Below are positions 33,774 to 43,120 of a stretch of DNA of 64,000 nucleotides, in pieces. The position numbers and the translations under genes are program-made. The DNA is from AB-137-C09 sp964458185 (GTDB lineage Bacteria; Pseudomonadota; Zetaproteobacteria; Mariprofundales; Mariprofundaceae), in assembly GCA_964458185.1 (NCBI GenBank), contig CAYWFG010000010.1, forward strand, positions 1 to 64,000, read 5' to 3'. Below the pieces are notes generated by a model. That model saw only the letters and a program-made list of their open reading frames with translations, did not search any database and was not told where the DNA came from. Within the stretch, counting starts at the first letter, position 1; every line of letters starts with the position of its first letter.

Positions 33774-35696
33774 ATGGGTAAAAATATATTGTTATGGGTG
33801 GCTGTTGGTCTTGTCATGATGAGTGTGTTCAATATGTTTGGTACGCCATCGGAATCAATTAAGCCCATGAGTTATTCTGCGTTTGTTGAGCGCGTTGATC
33901 AAGGCATGGTTGATAAAGCAGTAATCTCTGATAATCAAATTACAGGCACGTACCGTGACCTTTCGGGTGATACCAAAACATTTAATGTGCTTGCGCCTAA
34001 CGACCCTGATTTGGTCAAACGCCTGCTTGATAACAAAGTGGAAGTGCAAGCAGAACACCCTGCTGAAGTTCCGTTTTTATTGTCAATCTTGATCTCTTGG
34101 TTCCCGATGTTGTTGTTGATTGGCGTTTGGGTTTTCTTTATGCGGCAAATGCAAGGTGGTGGCAAAGGCGGTGCTTTATCGTTCGGTAAAAGCCGTGCTA
34201 AATTGCTCAATGAAAACACCAAAAAAGTGACCTTTGATGATGTCGCAGGCTGTAATGAAGCAAAATTAGAAGTCACTGAAATCATCGAGTTTTTGCGTGA
34301 CCCTGATAAATTCACCCGTTTAGGTGGTTCTATTCCTAAGGGTGTGTTGTTGGTCGGCCCTCCAGGTACGGGTAAGACCTTGCTTGCGCGTGCTGTTGCA
34401 GGTGAAGCAGATGTACCCTTTTTCTCGATTTCTGGCTCTGATTTTGTTGAAATGTTTGTTGGCGTGGGCGCATCCCGCGTGCGTGATATGTTTGAACAAG
34501 CTAAGAAAAATTCTCCTTGCATTATCTTTGTTGACGAAATTGATGCCATGGGTCGTCACCGTGGGGCTGGCGTTGGTGGTGGTAACGATGAACGCGAACA
34601 GACCTTGAACCAAATGCTGGTTGAAATGGATGGTTTTGAAGCCAACGAAGGGGTGATTCTGGTCGCTGCCACCAACCGTCCTGATGTGCTGGATCCTGCT
34701 TTGTTGCGCCCTGGTCGTTTTGACCGTCAAGTGGTGGTGGGTCGCCCTGACTTGAATGGTCGGATTCAAATACTGCATGTTCACATGAAGAAAGTTCCAC
34801 TAGAAAGCAAAGTTGATGCTAAAGTAATTGCCCGTGGCACACCAGGCTTTACGGGTGCTGATTTGGCCAACCTAGTGAATGAAGCGGCGTTGATTGCAGC
34901 AAGGTTTAATCGTGATAAAGTCCATGCTGCTGATTTTGATGAGGCCAAAGATAAGGTGATGATGGGTTCAGAACGTCGCTCGATGCTCATGACCGAAGAT
35001 GAAAAACGCTGCACGGCGTATCATGAGGCTGGTCATGCCTTGGTTGCGGTGCATTGCCCTTGTTCTGATCCGATTCATAAAATGACGATTATTCCCCGTG
35101 GTCAAGCATTAGGTATGGTGATGCGTTTGCCTGAAAAAGATGAATACTCTCAATCACGAGAAAAAATGCATGCCAATTTAGCCATTGCCATGGGCGGGCG
35201 CGTGGCAGAAGAAATAATTTTTGGTTATGATAAAGTTACTTCTGGTGCATCAGGTGATATTCAAATGGCAACTGGGTTGGCACGGAATATGGTCACCCGT
35301 TGGGGTTTATCGGATAAACTAGGCCCTTTGCAATACGGTGAAAATGAAGAAGAGGTGTTTTTAGGGCGTTCTGTGGCAAGACAGCAACATGTCTCCGATG
35401 AAACATCTCGTTTGATTGATGGGGAAATTCGTCATTTTGTCGATCAAGGCTATGAAAAAGCACAAAATATTTTACGCACCCATATTGATGATCTTCATTG
35501 TTTAACCAAGGCTTTGTTGGAATATGAAACTTTGTCAGGCAAGGAAATTACAAAAATATTGGCGGGTGAAACCATCCAACGTGATGACCCTGTACCCCCT
35601 ACAAGTACACGCTCCGATGATGACTCATCGGATGATGCTGTTTTGACCGATGGTATAGATGATGTGCATGGCGATGAAGTTAAACAAGAAAGTTAA
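33774..35696 (+). CDS. ftsH: Membrane AAA+ zinc protease FtsH
   Basis: A 640-residue membrane-anchored protease. TM1 is about residues 4-22, a small periplasmic domain follows, and TM2 is about 103-122. The AAA+ domain has Walker A GPPGTGKT near 195-202, Walker B CIIFVDEIDAMG, the second region of homology with DPALLRPGRFDRQ, and the pore-loop FVEMFVGVG. The zinc site HEAGH begins near residue 417, with the third ligand Asp further on (GASGDIQMAT). It degrades membrane and short-lived regulatory proteins. The order ftsH-folP is conserved across many proteobacteria, and folP starts 45 bp later. Confidence 0.97.
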   Translation: MGKNILLWVAVGLVMMSVFNMFGTPSESIKPMSYSAFVERVDQGMVDKAVISDNQITGTYRDLSGDTKTFNVLAPNDPDLVKRLLDNKVEVQAEHPAEVPFLLSILISWFPMLLLIGVWVFFMRQMQGGGKGGALSFGKSRAKLLNENTKKVTFDDVAGCNEAKLEVTEIIEFLRDPDKFTRLGGSIPKGVLLVGPPGTGKTLLARAVAGEADVPFFSISGSDFVEMFVGVGASRVRDMFEQAKKNSPCIIFVDEIDAMGRHRGAGVGGGNDEREQTLNQMLVEMDGFEANEGVILVAATNRPDVLDPALLRPGRFDRQVVVGRPDLNGRIQILHVHMKKVPLESKVDAKVIARGTPGFTGADLANLVNEAALIAARFNRDKVHAADFDEAKDKVMMGSERRSMLMTEDEKRCTAYHEAGHALVAVHCPCSDPIHKMTIIPRGQALGMVMRLPEKDEYSQSREKMHANLAIAMGGRVAEEIIFGYDKVTSGASGDIQMATGLARNMVTRWGLSDKLGPLQYGENEEEVFLGRSVARQQHVSDETSRLIDGEIRHFVDQGYEKAQNILRTHIDDLHCLTKALLEYETLSGKEITKILAGETIQRDDPVPPTSTRSDDDSSDDAVLTDGIDDVHGDEVKQES

Positions 35697-35741
35697 TTAA
35701 AAACCTTTCTGCCTTCCTTACATTGTTATTAAAGCTACCGT

Positions 35742-36581
35742 TTGATGTCTGTCTGGCATCGTAAAGCAAACAGTCCTGCGTGGATCATGGGTGTGCTAAA
35801 TTGCACCCCTGATTCATTTTCTGATGGGGGGAAGCACCATCGTGTGGCGAATGCGATCAGCCATGGTTTAGCGTTATGGCAACAAGGTGCTGATATGATT
35901 GATGTGGGGGGAGAATCGACTCGCCCTGATGCAACCCCTGTGCCATTAGAGCTTGAGCGAAAGCGGGTTATCCCTGTTATTAAAGCCTTGGTTGATGCTG
36001 GCTGTGTTGTCTCTATTGATACCATGAAAGCAGCATTGATGAAAGAAGCCATTGCCGTGGGCGTGCAGATGATTAATGATGTTTCTGCCCTTTGTTTTGA
36101 TGCCAAAAGCATGGCTGTGGTGGCTGATAGCGAAGTGGATGTTTGCTTGATGCATATGCAAGGAACGCCGCAAACAATGCAGCAGAACCCGCAATACGAT
36201 GGTGATGTGATGACGGCTGTGATTCATTTTTTTGAGCAACGCTTAGCGCAGTGTGAGCAAGCAGGCATTGTCCGCACACGGATTATTCTTGACCCTGGTA
36301 TTGGCTTTGGTAAATCACTTCACGATAATCTCTCATTGATCGCTAGGCTGGATGAACTTCGTCAGTGTTTTTCTTTGCCTGTGTTGCTTGGTGTATCGCG
36401 CAAATCATTTCTTGGTGAAATCACGGGGGCTACTGTAGCAGAGCGCGAATGGGCGACGGCAGCAGCGGTGGCAGTAGGCTGTTTTGTGGGGGCTGATATA
36501 TTGCGCGTTCATGATGTTGTTCATCAACGACAAGTGGCACACGTTAGCGCGTCTTTGCGTGATGCACAGCGTTACCATTAA
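35742..36581 (+). CDS. folP: Dihydropteroate synthase
   Basis: A 279-residue enzyme joining p-aminobenzoate to dihydropterin pyrophosphate in folate synthesis; it is the sulfonamide target. Family marks are MGVLNCTPDSFSDGG, DMIDVGGESTRPDATPV, VSIDTMKAALM, INDVSAL, LDPGIGFGKSLHDNL and LLGVSRKSFLGEI. Its stop overlaps the cdaA ATG by one base (TAATG), so translation is probably coupled. It is part of ftsH-folP-cdaA-cdaR-glmM. Confidence 0.95.
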   Translation: MMSVWHRKANSPAWIMGVLNCTPDSFSDGGKHHRVANAISHGLALWQQGADMIDVGGESTRPDATPVPLELERKRVIPVIKALVDAGCVVSIDTMKAALMKEAIAVGVQMINDVSALCFDAKSMAVVADSEVDVCLMHMQGTPQTMQQNPQYDGDVMTAVIHFFEQRLAQCEQAGIVRTRIILDPGIGFGKSLHDNLSLIARLDELRQCFSLPVLLGVSRKSFLGEITGATVAEREWATAAAVAVGCFVGADILRVHDVVHQRQVAHVSASLRDAQRYH

Positions 36582-37378
36582 TGTTTTATGCGCACTTTTT
36601 TGATGATGTGAACTTTCATTGGATTGACGGGGTAGATATTGCCCTGGTGTCGTTGTTTGTCTATTTTGCGCTGCGCTTGATCCGTGGTACACGCGCTGAA
36701 CAAATGCTGGTGGGTTTGGTGGTGTTGATGGCAGTGTATGCCTTGGCACGCTATTTTGATTTATTAACCTTAGAATGGCTTTTTTCTCAGTTTTTTTCCT
36801 TTTTTGTGGTGATTATGGTGGTGTTATTTCAGCATGAGATTCGCCGTGGCTTGATGCAAGTAGCTATTAACCCATTGGCATCGTCATCGGCTACGGCAGC
36901 GCAACAGATGGTTTACAGTGTGGCAGATGCTGCGGTAGCTTTGACCCATCGACATTGGGGGGCTTTGTTTGTGATAGAACGCGAAACAGGCTTAAATCAT
37001 TTGATTGATAATGCGGTAAAAGTAGATATTCCATTGACACCTGATGTTGCATTGACCTTATTTTGCCCGAAAGCCCCCATGCATGATGGGGCAATAGTCT
37101 TGCGTCAAAGCAATGATGGTGCGCGGGTGGTCGCAGCACGGGTGTTGTTGCCACTGGCACAAGCCCACGCCTTACCCGGTGATTTTGGCACACGTCATCG
37201 TGCCGCAGTAGGCTTAACAGAAGAAAGCGATGCTTTGGTGGTGATTGTTTCTGAAGAACGCGCTGATATTCACGTTGCTGATCAACATGGTTTAAGCCAA
37301 GCCTTGGATCGTGAAGCTTTGGTGGATTATTTATTGGGTGAATTGCGCCCCACACCACCATTGTGGAAAAAAACATGA
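36581..37378 (+). CDS. cdaA: Diadenylate cyclase CdaA (DacA), c-di-AMP synthase
   Basis: A 265-residue membrane enzyme making cyclic di-AMP from ATP. Three hydrophobic segments cover about residues 17-32, 45-62 and 65-90. The DAC domain (about 105-250) carries the signatures PMHDGAIVL (DGA) and GTRHRAAVGLTEESDAL (RHR). This is the CdaA architecture of Firmicutes, uncommon in most gamma- and betaproteobacteria. It overlaps folP by one base and cdaR by four, with glmM next, giving the cdaA-cdaR-glmM trio known from Firmicutes placed inside the proteobacterial ftsH-folP-glmM order. Regulation through CdaR and GlmM is likely by analogy. Confidence 0.93.
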   Translation: MFYAHFFDDVNFHWIDGVDIALVSLFVYFALRLIRGTRAEQMLVGLVVLMAVYALARYFDLLTLEWLFSQFFSFFVVIMVVLFQHEIRRGLMQVAINPLASSSATAAQQMVYSVADAAVALTHRHWGALFVIERETGLNHLIDNAVKVDIPLTPDVALTLFCPKAPMHDGAIVLRQSNDGARVVAARVLLPLAQAHALPGDFGTRHRAAVGLTEESDALVVIVSEERADIHVADQHGLSQALDREALVDYLLGELRPTPPLWKKT

Positions 37379-38055
37379 GCGAACGTCTGCGCGGGCTAAC
37401 GCTTTATGCTTGGGCAGTATTGATTGCTGTGTTGTTGTGGTTGCAGGTGCATGGACAAGGTAAAAGCACCTTGAATATGGATGTTTCATTGCAACTTCGT
37501 GGGCTTGAAGATGGTATGGTATTGATCAATGAATTGCCTGATCATGTCAAAGTAACGATCAGTGGTTTACAAGCCCGTTTGAAATCATTGGATGAGAAAA
37601 AACTTTATGTGTCACTGTCTGCAGAAGGGCTGCAAGAGCCTGTGGTGGTCGAACGCCTGATTGAGTCTGACACGATTCATCTCCCCCCAGGTTTGGTGCT
37701 AGATAAAATTCAACCTGATCGATTGCAGTTGCAAGTGGATCGTTTGATGAAAAAAAAGATGAATGTTGATGCGGCGTTTGATTTGATCGAAGGTTGGTCA
37801 GTAGAAAATGTAACGGTCTCACCCAATCATGTAGCCGTTAGAGGGCCTGAAATTTGGCTGGAGCCATTAACCCATTTGTCTACAGAAGCATTGCGTCCTG
37901 TGTTGAAAGAAGGGGTTTTTGAAGTAACAACAGGGGTTGTTATTCCTGTAGATAAGGCATTAAAACTCGACACAAAAGATGCAAAGTTTATCGTTCGCGG
38001 CTACCTTCGCAAGCATACCATACAAGCCAAAACACCCGAAGAAACAGTGAAATAA
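37375..38055 (+). CDS. cdaR: YbbR-domain protein CdaR, partner of CdaA
   Basis: A 226-residue protein with one N-terminal membrane segment (about residues 9-27, LYAWAVLIAVLLWLQVHGQG) and an extracytoplasmic part containing YbbR-like repeats, such as LQLRGLEDGMVLINELPDHVKVTISG and the region around WSVENVTVSPNHVAVRGP. I choose ATG 37375, which forms an ATGA overlap with cdaA; a start 12 nt upstream is in frame but less likely. In Firmicutes CdaR binds CdaA and changes its activity. This version is shorter, with about two YbbR repeats. Confidence 0.88.
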   Translation: MSERLRGLTLYAWAVLIAVLLWLQVHGQGKSTLNMDVSLQLRGLEDGMVLINELPDHVKVTISGLQARLKSLDEKKLYVSLSAEGLQEPVVVERLIESDTIHLPPGLVLDKIQPDRLQLQVDRLMKKKMNVDAAFDLIEGWSVENVTVSPNHVAVRGPEIWLEPLTHLSTEALRPVLKEGVFEVTTGVVIPVDKALKLDTKDAKFIVRGYLRKHTIQAKTPEETVK

Positions 38056-38069
38056 GGAACCTTATACCC

Positions 38070-39428
38070 ATGCGTAAATACTTTGGCACCGACGGTGTCC
38101 GCGGAACGGTGAATCAATACCCGATGACGGCAGAGTTTGCTTTGCAGTTAGGGCGTGCATCGGGTCATGTATTGACGCGCCATTTGCCGCATCAGCCCCA
38201 TATTCTTATTGGTAAAGATACACGTTTATCAGGTTATATGATTGAATCTGCATTATGCGCTGGTTTGACCGCACAAGGAATGAATGTGCAATTGGTGGGC
38301 CCTGTTCCTACCCCTGCGGTGGCTTATTTGACACGAAGTCTGCGGGCTGATGCAGGGGTGATGTTGTCGGCATCACATAATCAAGCAGGTGATAATGGCA
38401 TTAAGTTTTTTGCCCGTGATGGTTTTAAATTGCCCGATAATATAGAGCAAGATATTGAACAAGCGATGGATAATCTGCCACCCTTGCCAGCGGCATTGCG
38501 CATTGGTAAAGCGACGCGCATTGATGATGCCCGTGGTCGTTATATTGAATTTTTAAAAGCATCCTTGCCACGCAATATGCGTTTTGATGGTTTAAAAGTC
38601 GTGGTCGATTGTGCCAATGGCGCAGCCTATGATGTTGCACCGCGCTTGTTTCGTGAATTGGGTTGTAAACTTACCGTTATGTTTGCTGATCCTGATGGTT
38701 ATAATATTAATGAACAATGTGGCTCAACCTACCCTGAATCGATGTGCCAACAGGTGGTGGCCGAGCAAGCTGATGTTGGCTTTGCTTTAGACGGTGATGC
38801 TGATCGTTTGATAGCTTGCGATGCACAAGGAAAAATCATTGATGGTGATCGGGTGCTTGCTATTTTAGCGACGCATGCGGTAAAACATGGGGTATTACAA
38901 GGTGATGCCGTGGTAACTACCACGATGAGTAATATGGGACTGGAGCGTTATTTGAACGTTTTGGGTTTAGCCATGTACCGCGCTGATGTGGGTGATCGTT
39001 ATGTCTTAGCCATGATGCGTGATCGTGGCTGTAATATTGGTGGTGAGCAATCAGGGCATATGATTATGCTAAATCATAATACCACGGGTGATGGTTTGAT
39101 GACTGCCTTGCAATTGCTTTGTGCGATGAACGATGCGCAAAAACCGTTGAATGCTTTGGCGGCTAATATGTCGCTTTTTCCTCAACGGTTATGGAATATT
39201 AGCATGCCTAAACGTTTGCCTCTGCTAGAAGAAACAAGCGTGCAACAATTGATTGAAGATATGACGCATTCATTGCAAGGAAAAGGCCGCATCAATGTGC
39301 GTATGTCAGGTACTGAACCGAAACTGCGGGTGATGGTTGAGGCAGAAGATGAAGCAGTCATGCAAAAGAGTGGGGAGTATTTGGTGGCAGCGTTAAGCCA
39401 GATTATTCACACGATGACTGATAGTTAA
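38070..39428 (+). CDS. glmM: Phosphoglucosamine mutase
   Basis: A 452-residue enzyme converting glucosamine 6-phosphate to glucosamine 1-phosphate for cell-wall precursors. The start RKYFGTDGVRGTVNQYPMT, phospho-Ser102 in MLSASHNQAGDNGIKFF, the metal loop DGDADR, GGEQSGHMIMLNHNTTGDG and the end RMSGTEPKLRVMVE are all present. The length matches the family. Its start is 14 bp after cdaR. In Firmicutes GlmM inhibits CdaA, so the shared operon has a functional reason. Confidence 0.97.
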   Translation: MRKYFGTDGVRGTVNQYPMTAEFALQLGRASGHVLTRHLPHQPHILIGKDTRLSGYMIESALCAGLTAQGMNVQLVGPVPTPAVAYLTRSLRADAGVMLSASHNQAGDNGIKFFARDGFKLPDNIEQDIEQAMDNLPPLPAALRIGKATRIDDARGRYIEFLKASLPRNMRFDGLKVVVDCANGAAYDVAPRLFRELGCKLTVMFADPDGYNINEQCGSTYPESMCQQVVAEQADVGFALDGDADRLIACDAQGKIIDGDRVLAILATHAVKHGVLQGDAVVTTTMSNMGLERYLNVLGLAMYRADVGDRYVLAMMRDRGCNIGGEQSGHMIMLNHNTTGDGLMTALQLLCAMNDAQKPLNALAANMSLFPQRLWNISMPKRLPLLEETSVQQLIEDMTHSLQGKGRINVRMSGTEPKLRVMVEAEDEAVMQKSGEYLVAALSQIIHTMTDS

Positions 39429-39441
39429 AGAGGAGGATAAG

Positions 39442-41658
39442 GTGCGTTTCTTAAAATATTTTTCTATTGTCGTGGTGTTGTTATTGGGTGTTTTATTGGT
39501 AGCACCTTTTTTGATTGATGTCGATCAATACAAAACAGAGATTGAGCAAAAGGTTGAAGATGCAACAGGGCGTGCTTTGCATATTGGCAAGATACAAGCT
39601 TCATTATTTCCTTGGATTGGTTTGAAATTACAAGACGTTGATTTTGCCAATGCCAATGGCTTTAGTTCGCCTTCTTTTCTTAAAGTTGGCCGCTTAGATG
39701 TTCAGATTGCCTTTTTGCCATTGTTGCAACAAAAAATTGAACTGAAACGTTTTGAATTGCAAGCACCCGAGATTAACCTCGAACGCAGCCAAGATGGCAT
39801 CGGTAACTGGGAAGATTTACAACAAGGCAATGTCTCCCCCTCCACGGCGGGCGATGCTGGTAATGGTGATAATAGCGCGACTATGTTGTTTGCCTTTGTT
39901 GCGGAGTCAATTGCCTTAAACAATGGTCGCATACGTTGGCAAGATGCAACGACGGGGCAAGATATTACCCTTAAAAACATTCAATTATCTTTGCTCGATG
40001 TGCAGCAAGAACGCCCCATCAGTATTCATGCATCGGTAAGTATCGGCGATGATCAGATTACCTTAAAGGGTAAAGTGGGCCCTGTGGGCGATATGAAACG
40101 ATTGATTGTTGAGCGTGTTCCTGTGCAGTTGGAGCTTAGCAGCAGTCAGTTGGGCTTGGCACAATTTTCTGCCTTGTTACCTGATTTCCCCGCGCGCCTA
40201 GGGGATAAAAAATCAGCCTCGGTGGCAATGGCTATGAAGCTAGAACAACGCCCTGATGGTCTTCGTTCTTCTGATGGGCTGTTGACCTTAAATGCAGCCC
40301 ATAAAATCGCGCTACAATGGATAGTTGAGCAACAGGATGCACAACACATACAATTAAAATCATCCAGCGTGTCACTGGATGGACAATTATTGTTGCACAC
40401 TAAGGGAAATATAACACTGCAAGCCAATGCAACACCCCAGATTTCTTTGCAACTGAACACAGAAACCATCACGAGGGAATGGTTGTCTTCGTTGTTGCCC
40501 GAATTAACTGCCATGTATGCCAATCACCCCAAGCCTTGGACGCAGTTAAGTGTGGGTTTGGCGTTAAAGCTGGCGGGTGACACCATTGATTTAAAGGGTA
40601 TGAAAATACACTTGGATCAAGATTTGTTAACGCTATCAGGGCGTTATACCATGACAAAAAATCCCCGTGTACGTTTGCGTTTGCGTGCAGCGGCATTGCA
40701 TATCGACCCTTGGCTGCCTGTTGCTTCAGAACCATCGCAACAGGCAAAGGATGCCACTACCACTGAAGCCGCTGTTGAACCAGATTTTCGTCCTTTTGCA
40801 ACGTGGAACGTTAATTTGCAATCATCTATTGGCCAGCTTTATGTGAAAAATGTAATGCTGAACGATGTTGTCGTTAATATTCAAAGCAACCAAGGAACCG
40901 TTGATATCAAGCCCGCATCGTTTGGAATTGCAGGTGGTACAGTACGTGAAATAGCCTCATTGAATATTAGCAGCTACCCTGTTTTGTGGCGTGAATCAGT
41001 GCGCGTTAAGGATGTGAATCTCGGCCCTTTGCTGCAACAATTTGCCCATTCAGATCAATTGGATGGTCGCTTGCAACTCACTACTAATTTGCGTGGTAAA
41101 GGGTTGCTGCCTAACGCCATTAAAGCCTCGCTTAATGGTAAGGGTAAAATGGCAATGACCAATGGTAAGGTCAAAGGCTTTGATATTGCCCATGCACTGC
41201 GCAATATTACTTCGCTGGGTAAACAAAAAACGGCACAATACACTGATTTTGCTCAATTACAGGCAAGTTTCACAGCGCGTGATGGTGTCCTTCATAACAA
41301 TGATTTGTTTATGGCATCGCCGTTGTTTCGCTTAACGGGCAAGGGGTTAGTGAATCTTCCTGCTTCAACTATGGATTATCACATGCGTCCCAAGCTTGTG
41401 GCAACCTTGGTCGGGCAGGGCGATCAAGCGAATGCGCGAACAGGTATTACCATTCCTTTGCATATTGTCGGCGCTTTTGATTCGCCTTCGATCACCCCAG
41501 AGATTGATGCTGCTTCGTTGGTTGGCAGTGTGAAAAATGTCTTCAAGGGGAATGGCACGGGAGTTGCTGATACGCTAAAAGGTGCGAGCAGTACCCCAAC
41601 ACAAGCAGTGAAAGAAAAGGTAAATAAAGCATTGGGTGGTTTGATTCCAGGTTTTTAA
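39442..41658 (+). CDS. AsmA family protein
   Basis: A 738-residue protein of the AsmA/YhdP/TamB-like lipid-transfer group. It has an N-terminal membrane segment (about 4-24) followed by LIDVDQYKTEIEQKVEDATGRALHIGKI, the typical AsmA start. Long beta-rich repeats fill the middle. The C-terminal AsmA region has GKGKMAMTNGKVKGFDIAHALRNI and TGKGLVNLPASTMDYHM. These proteins span the periplasm and help move phospholipids to the outer membrane. The start is GTG with AGGAGG 6 nt upstream. It follows glmM by 13 bp. Confidence 0.9.
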   Translation: MRFLKYFSIVVVLLLGVLLVAPFLIDVDQYKTEIEQKVEDATGRALHIGKIQASLFPWIGLKLQDVDFANANGFSSPSFLKVGRLDVQIAFLPLLQQKIELKRFELQAPEINLERSQDGIGNWEDLQQGNVSPSTAGDAGNGDNSATMLFAFVAESIALNNGRIRWQDATTGQDITLKNIQLSLLDVQQERPISIHASVSIGDDQITLKGKVGPVGDMKRLIVERVPVQLELSSSQLGLAQFSALLPDFPARLGDKKSASVAMAMKLEQRPDGLRSSDGLLTLNAAHKIALQWIVEQQDAQHIQLKSSSVSLDGQLLLHTKGNITLQANATPQISLQLNTETITREWLSSLLPELTAMYANHPKPWTQLSVGLALKLAGDTIDLKGMKIHLDQDLLTLSGRYTMTKNPRVRLRLRAAALHIDPWLPVASEPSQQAKDATTTEAAVEPDFRPFATWNVNLQSSIGQLYVKNVMLNDVVVNIQSNQGTVDIKPASFGIAGGTVREIASLNISSYPVLWRESVRVKDVNLGPLLQQFAHSDQLDGRLQLTTNLRGKGLLPNAIKASLNGKGKMAMTNGKVKGFDIAHALRNITSLGKQKTAQYTDFAQLQASFTARDGVLHNNDLFMASPLFRLTGKGLVNLPASTMDYHMRPKLVATLVGQGDQANARTGITIPLHIVGAFDSPSITPEIDAASLVGSVKNVFKGNGTGVADTLKGASSTPTQAVKEKVNKALGGLIPGF

Positions 41659-41677
41659 TTAGAGAGGCGGGGATATC

Positions 41678-42352
41678 ATGAGCATATATTGGCAGTATGT
41701 TGTTACTGTATTGTTATTGCTGATATTACCAGCATGTAAAACGGTGGATGTATTTATTCCTGCTGCCTACCCTTTGGCAAAAGAGCAAGCGGTAGTGGTG
41801 CATACCTTAGCAGGGAGCAATGGTGCGGGCTTAAGTCAGCAGGTGTTGGCTATTTTGCAACAGAAAATGCCGCAGATGGTGTTTTATTTTGATGATGCGC
41901 CAGCTACAGTGAAGGCAGTTCATCTAGCAGGAAGCGTCGATAGTTTGACAATATCCAAACCTCAGCTTAATTGGGGTAGTTATAATAAAAAATCATCGGT
42001 TCAATATGGTCATGTTCTTCGCACAGGAAGTATTCGCGTCTCATTGCGTTTGCTTGGTGATGATCATCGTGTGTTATGGTCGAATGTGTTTACCAAAGAA
42101 GTACGTAAAAACAAAAGTTTTTCGATGGTTATGCATGAGCCTTATGAATCGCTTGATGGTATATCAGATGTAGTTTCAGGGGATGTAAAAAGCGGTATCC
42201 ATGATATCTTAACGGTCAATAAAGCAAAAGAAAAAGCCTACAGCTATACCCCTAAAGCTTCGCAAATACGCAATAAATTGCTTGCTAATATAAGCAAGCA
42301 GATGGCAAATGTGTTTTATGACCGCAGCGAACAACGTTTGGAGTTTAGGTAA
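41678..42352 (+). CDS. Putative lipoprotein of unknown function
   Basis: A 224-residue protein beginning with a hydrophobic segment and a lipobox (ILPAC, Cys20), so it is probably a lipoprotein. The mature part looks like a mixed alpha/beta domain, with HTLAGSNGAGLSQQVLAILQQ near the start and a Lys-rich tail ending in MANVFYDRSEQRLEFR. I recognise no family. It sits between the AsmA protein and a short hypothetical gene on the same strand, which suggests an envelope role. Confidence 0.65.
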   Translation: MSIYWQYVVTVLLLLILPACKTVDVFIPAAYPLAKEQAVVVHTLAGSNGAGLSQQVLAILQQKMPQMVFYFDDAPATVKAVHLAGSVDSLTISKPQLNWGSYNKKSSVQYGHVLRTGSIRVSLRLLGDDHRVLWSNVFTKEVRKNKSFSMVMHEPYESLDGISDVVSGDVKSGIHDILTVNKAKEKAYSYTPKASQIRNKLLANISKQMANVFYDRSEQRLEFR

Positions 42353-42371
42353 GGAAGGAGGAATAATTATC

Positions 42372-42611
42372 ATGAGTGAAATATGGTCAGAAACGATGGT
42401 TGAGCGATCTCGCACAGTAATTGCTGAGTCACGTTATTTATCGTTAAACGGTAAAGTTATTTTTAAACATATTGATGGCACACGTCACTTTGTTTATGAG
42501 GCAGAAATAGACAAATCATTGTACCGTTTGCGTTGCATGAAAAATAGCCATACGTTTCTTCATTATGACACTTTGGATGAATTATTTCATGCAGGCTGGG
42601 TTCTTGCCTGA
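42372..42611 (+). CDS. Hypothetical 79-residue protein
   Basis: A short frame starting at ATG 42372 with a strong ribosome site (AAGGAAGGAGG). The product is soluble, with a strand-rich middle (SLNGKVIFKHIDGTRHFVYEAEID). I recognise no family. It overlaps the following YaiI/DUF188 gene by 23 nt. Good ribosome site, normal codon use and tight spacing support a real gene. Confidence 0.55.
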   Translation: MSEIWSETMVERSRTVIAESRYLSLNGKVIFKHIDGTRHFVYEAEIDKSLYRLRCMKNSHTFLHYDTLDELFHAGWVLA

Positions 42612-43077
42612 ACAAATTGACCGCTTGCATATTTGGGTTGATGCGGATGCTTGCCCAAAGGCAGTAAAAGAAATACTTTACCGTGCCAGCCGACGTTTAG
42701 ATGTGCAACTAAGCTTGGTTGCCAATACGCCTTTGCGCGTTCCTTCATCACCCTATATTCAAAATATTGTGGTACAATCGGGGGCTGATGTCGCAGACCA
42801 AGAAATTGTGTCACGATTATCGTGGGGTGACTTGGTGATCACTGCCGACATTCCTTTGGCTGCCGCAGTGCTGGCAAGGGGTGGACATGCCCTTAATCCT
42901 CGTGGCACATTATACACCAAAGAAAACATGCAAGAATCTTTAGCGATGCGAAACTTTTTGGATGAATTGCGTGGCTCTCGTATTTTTACGGGGGGTCCGC
43001 CTGCTTTTGGGCAAAACGACCGCATGGCTTTTGCCAATGCACTGGATCGCTTTTTAACCCATGCTTTGAAAAACTAG
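42589..43077 (+). CDS. YaiI/YqxD family protein (DUF188)
   Basis: A 162-residue protein of the YaiI/YqxD (DUF188) family, with a PIN-like fold. Marks are HIWVDADACPKAVKEILYRA, the acidic GADVADQEIV, WGDLVITADIPLAAAVLARGG and NPRGTLYT. Family members are predicted nucleases of unknown role; the clustered Asp residues fit a metal site. I choose ATG 42589; the next upstream frame start (42565) is also possible. It is 43 bp upstream of nrdA. Confidence 0.88.
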   Translation: MQAGFLPEQIDRLHIWVDADACPKAVKEILYRASRRLDVQLSLVANTPLRVPSSPYIQNIVVQSGADVADQEIVSRLSWGDLVITADIPLAAAVLARGGHALNPRGTLYTKENMQESLAMRNFLDELRGSRIFTGGPPAFGQNDRMAFANALDRFLTHALKN

Positions 43078-43120
43078 CGGATGTAGATCTTATAGCCGCT
43101 CACCCTATACAGGATAAAAC

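Noticed and set aside
33935..34549. 204-codon open frame antisense to ftsH
   Set aside because: Fully inside ftsH with low-complexity Ser/Asn/Pro content; ftsH motifs are intact on the plus strand.
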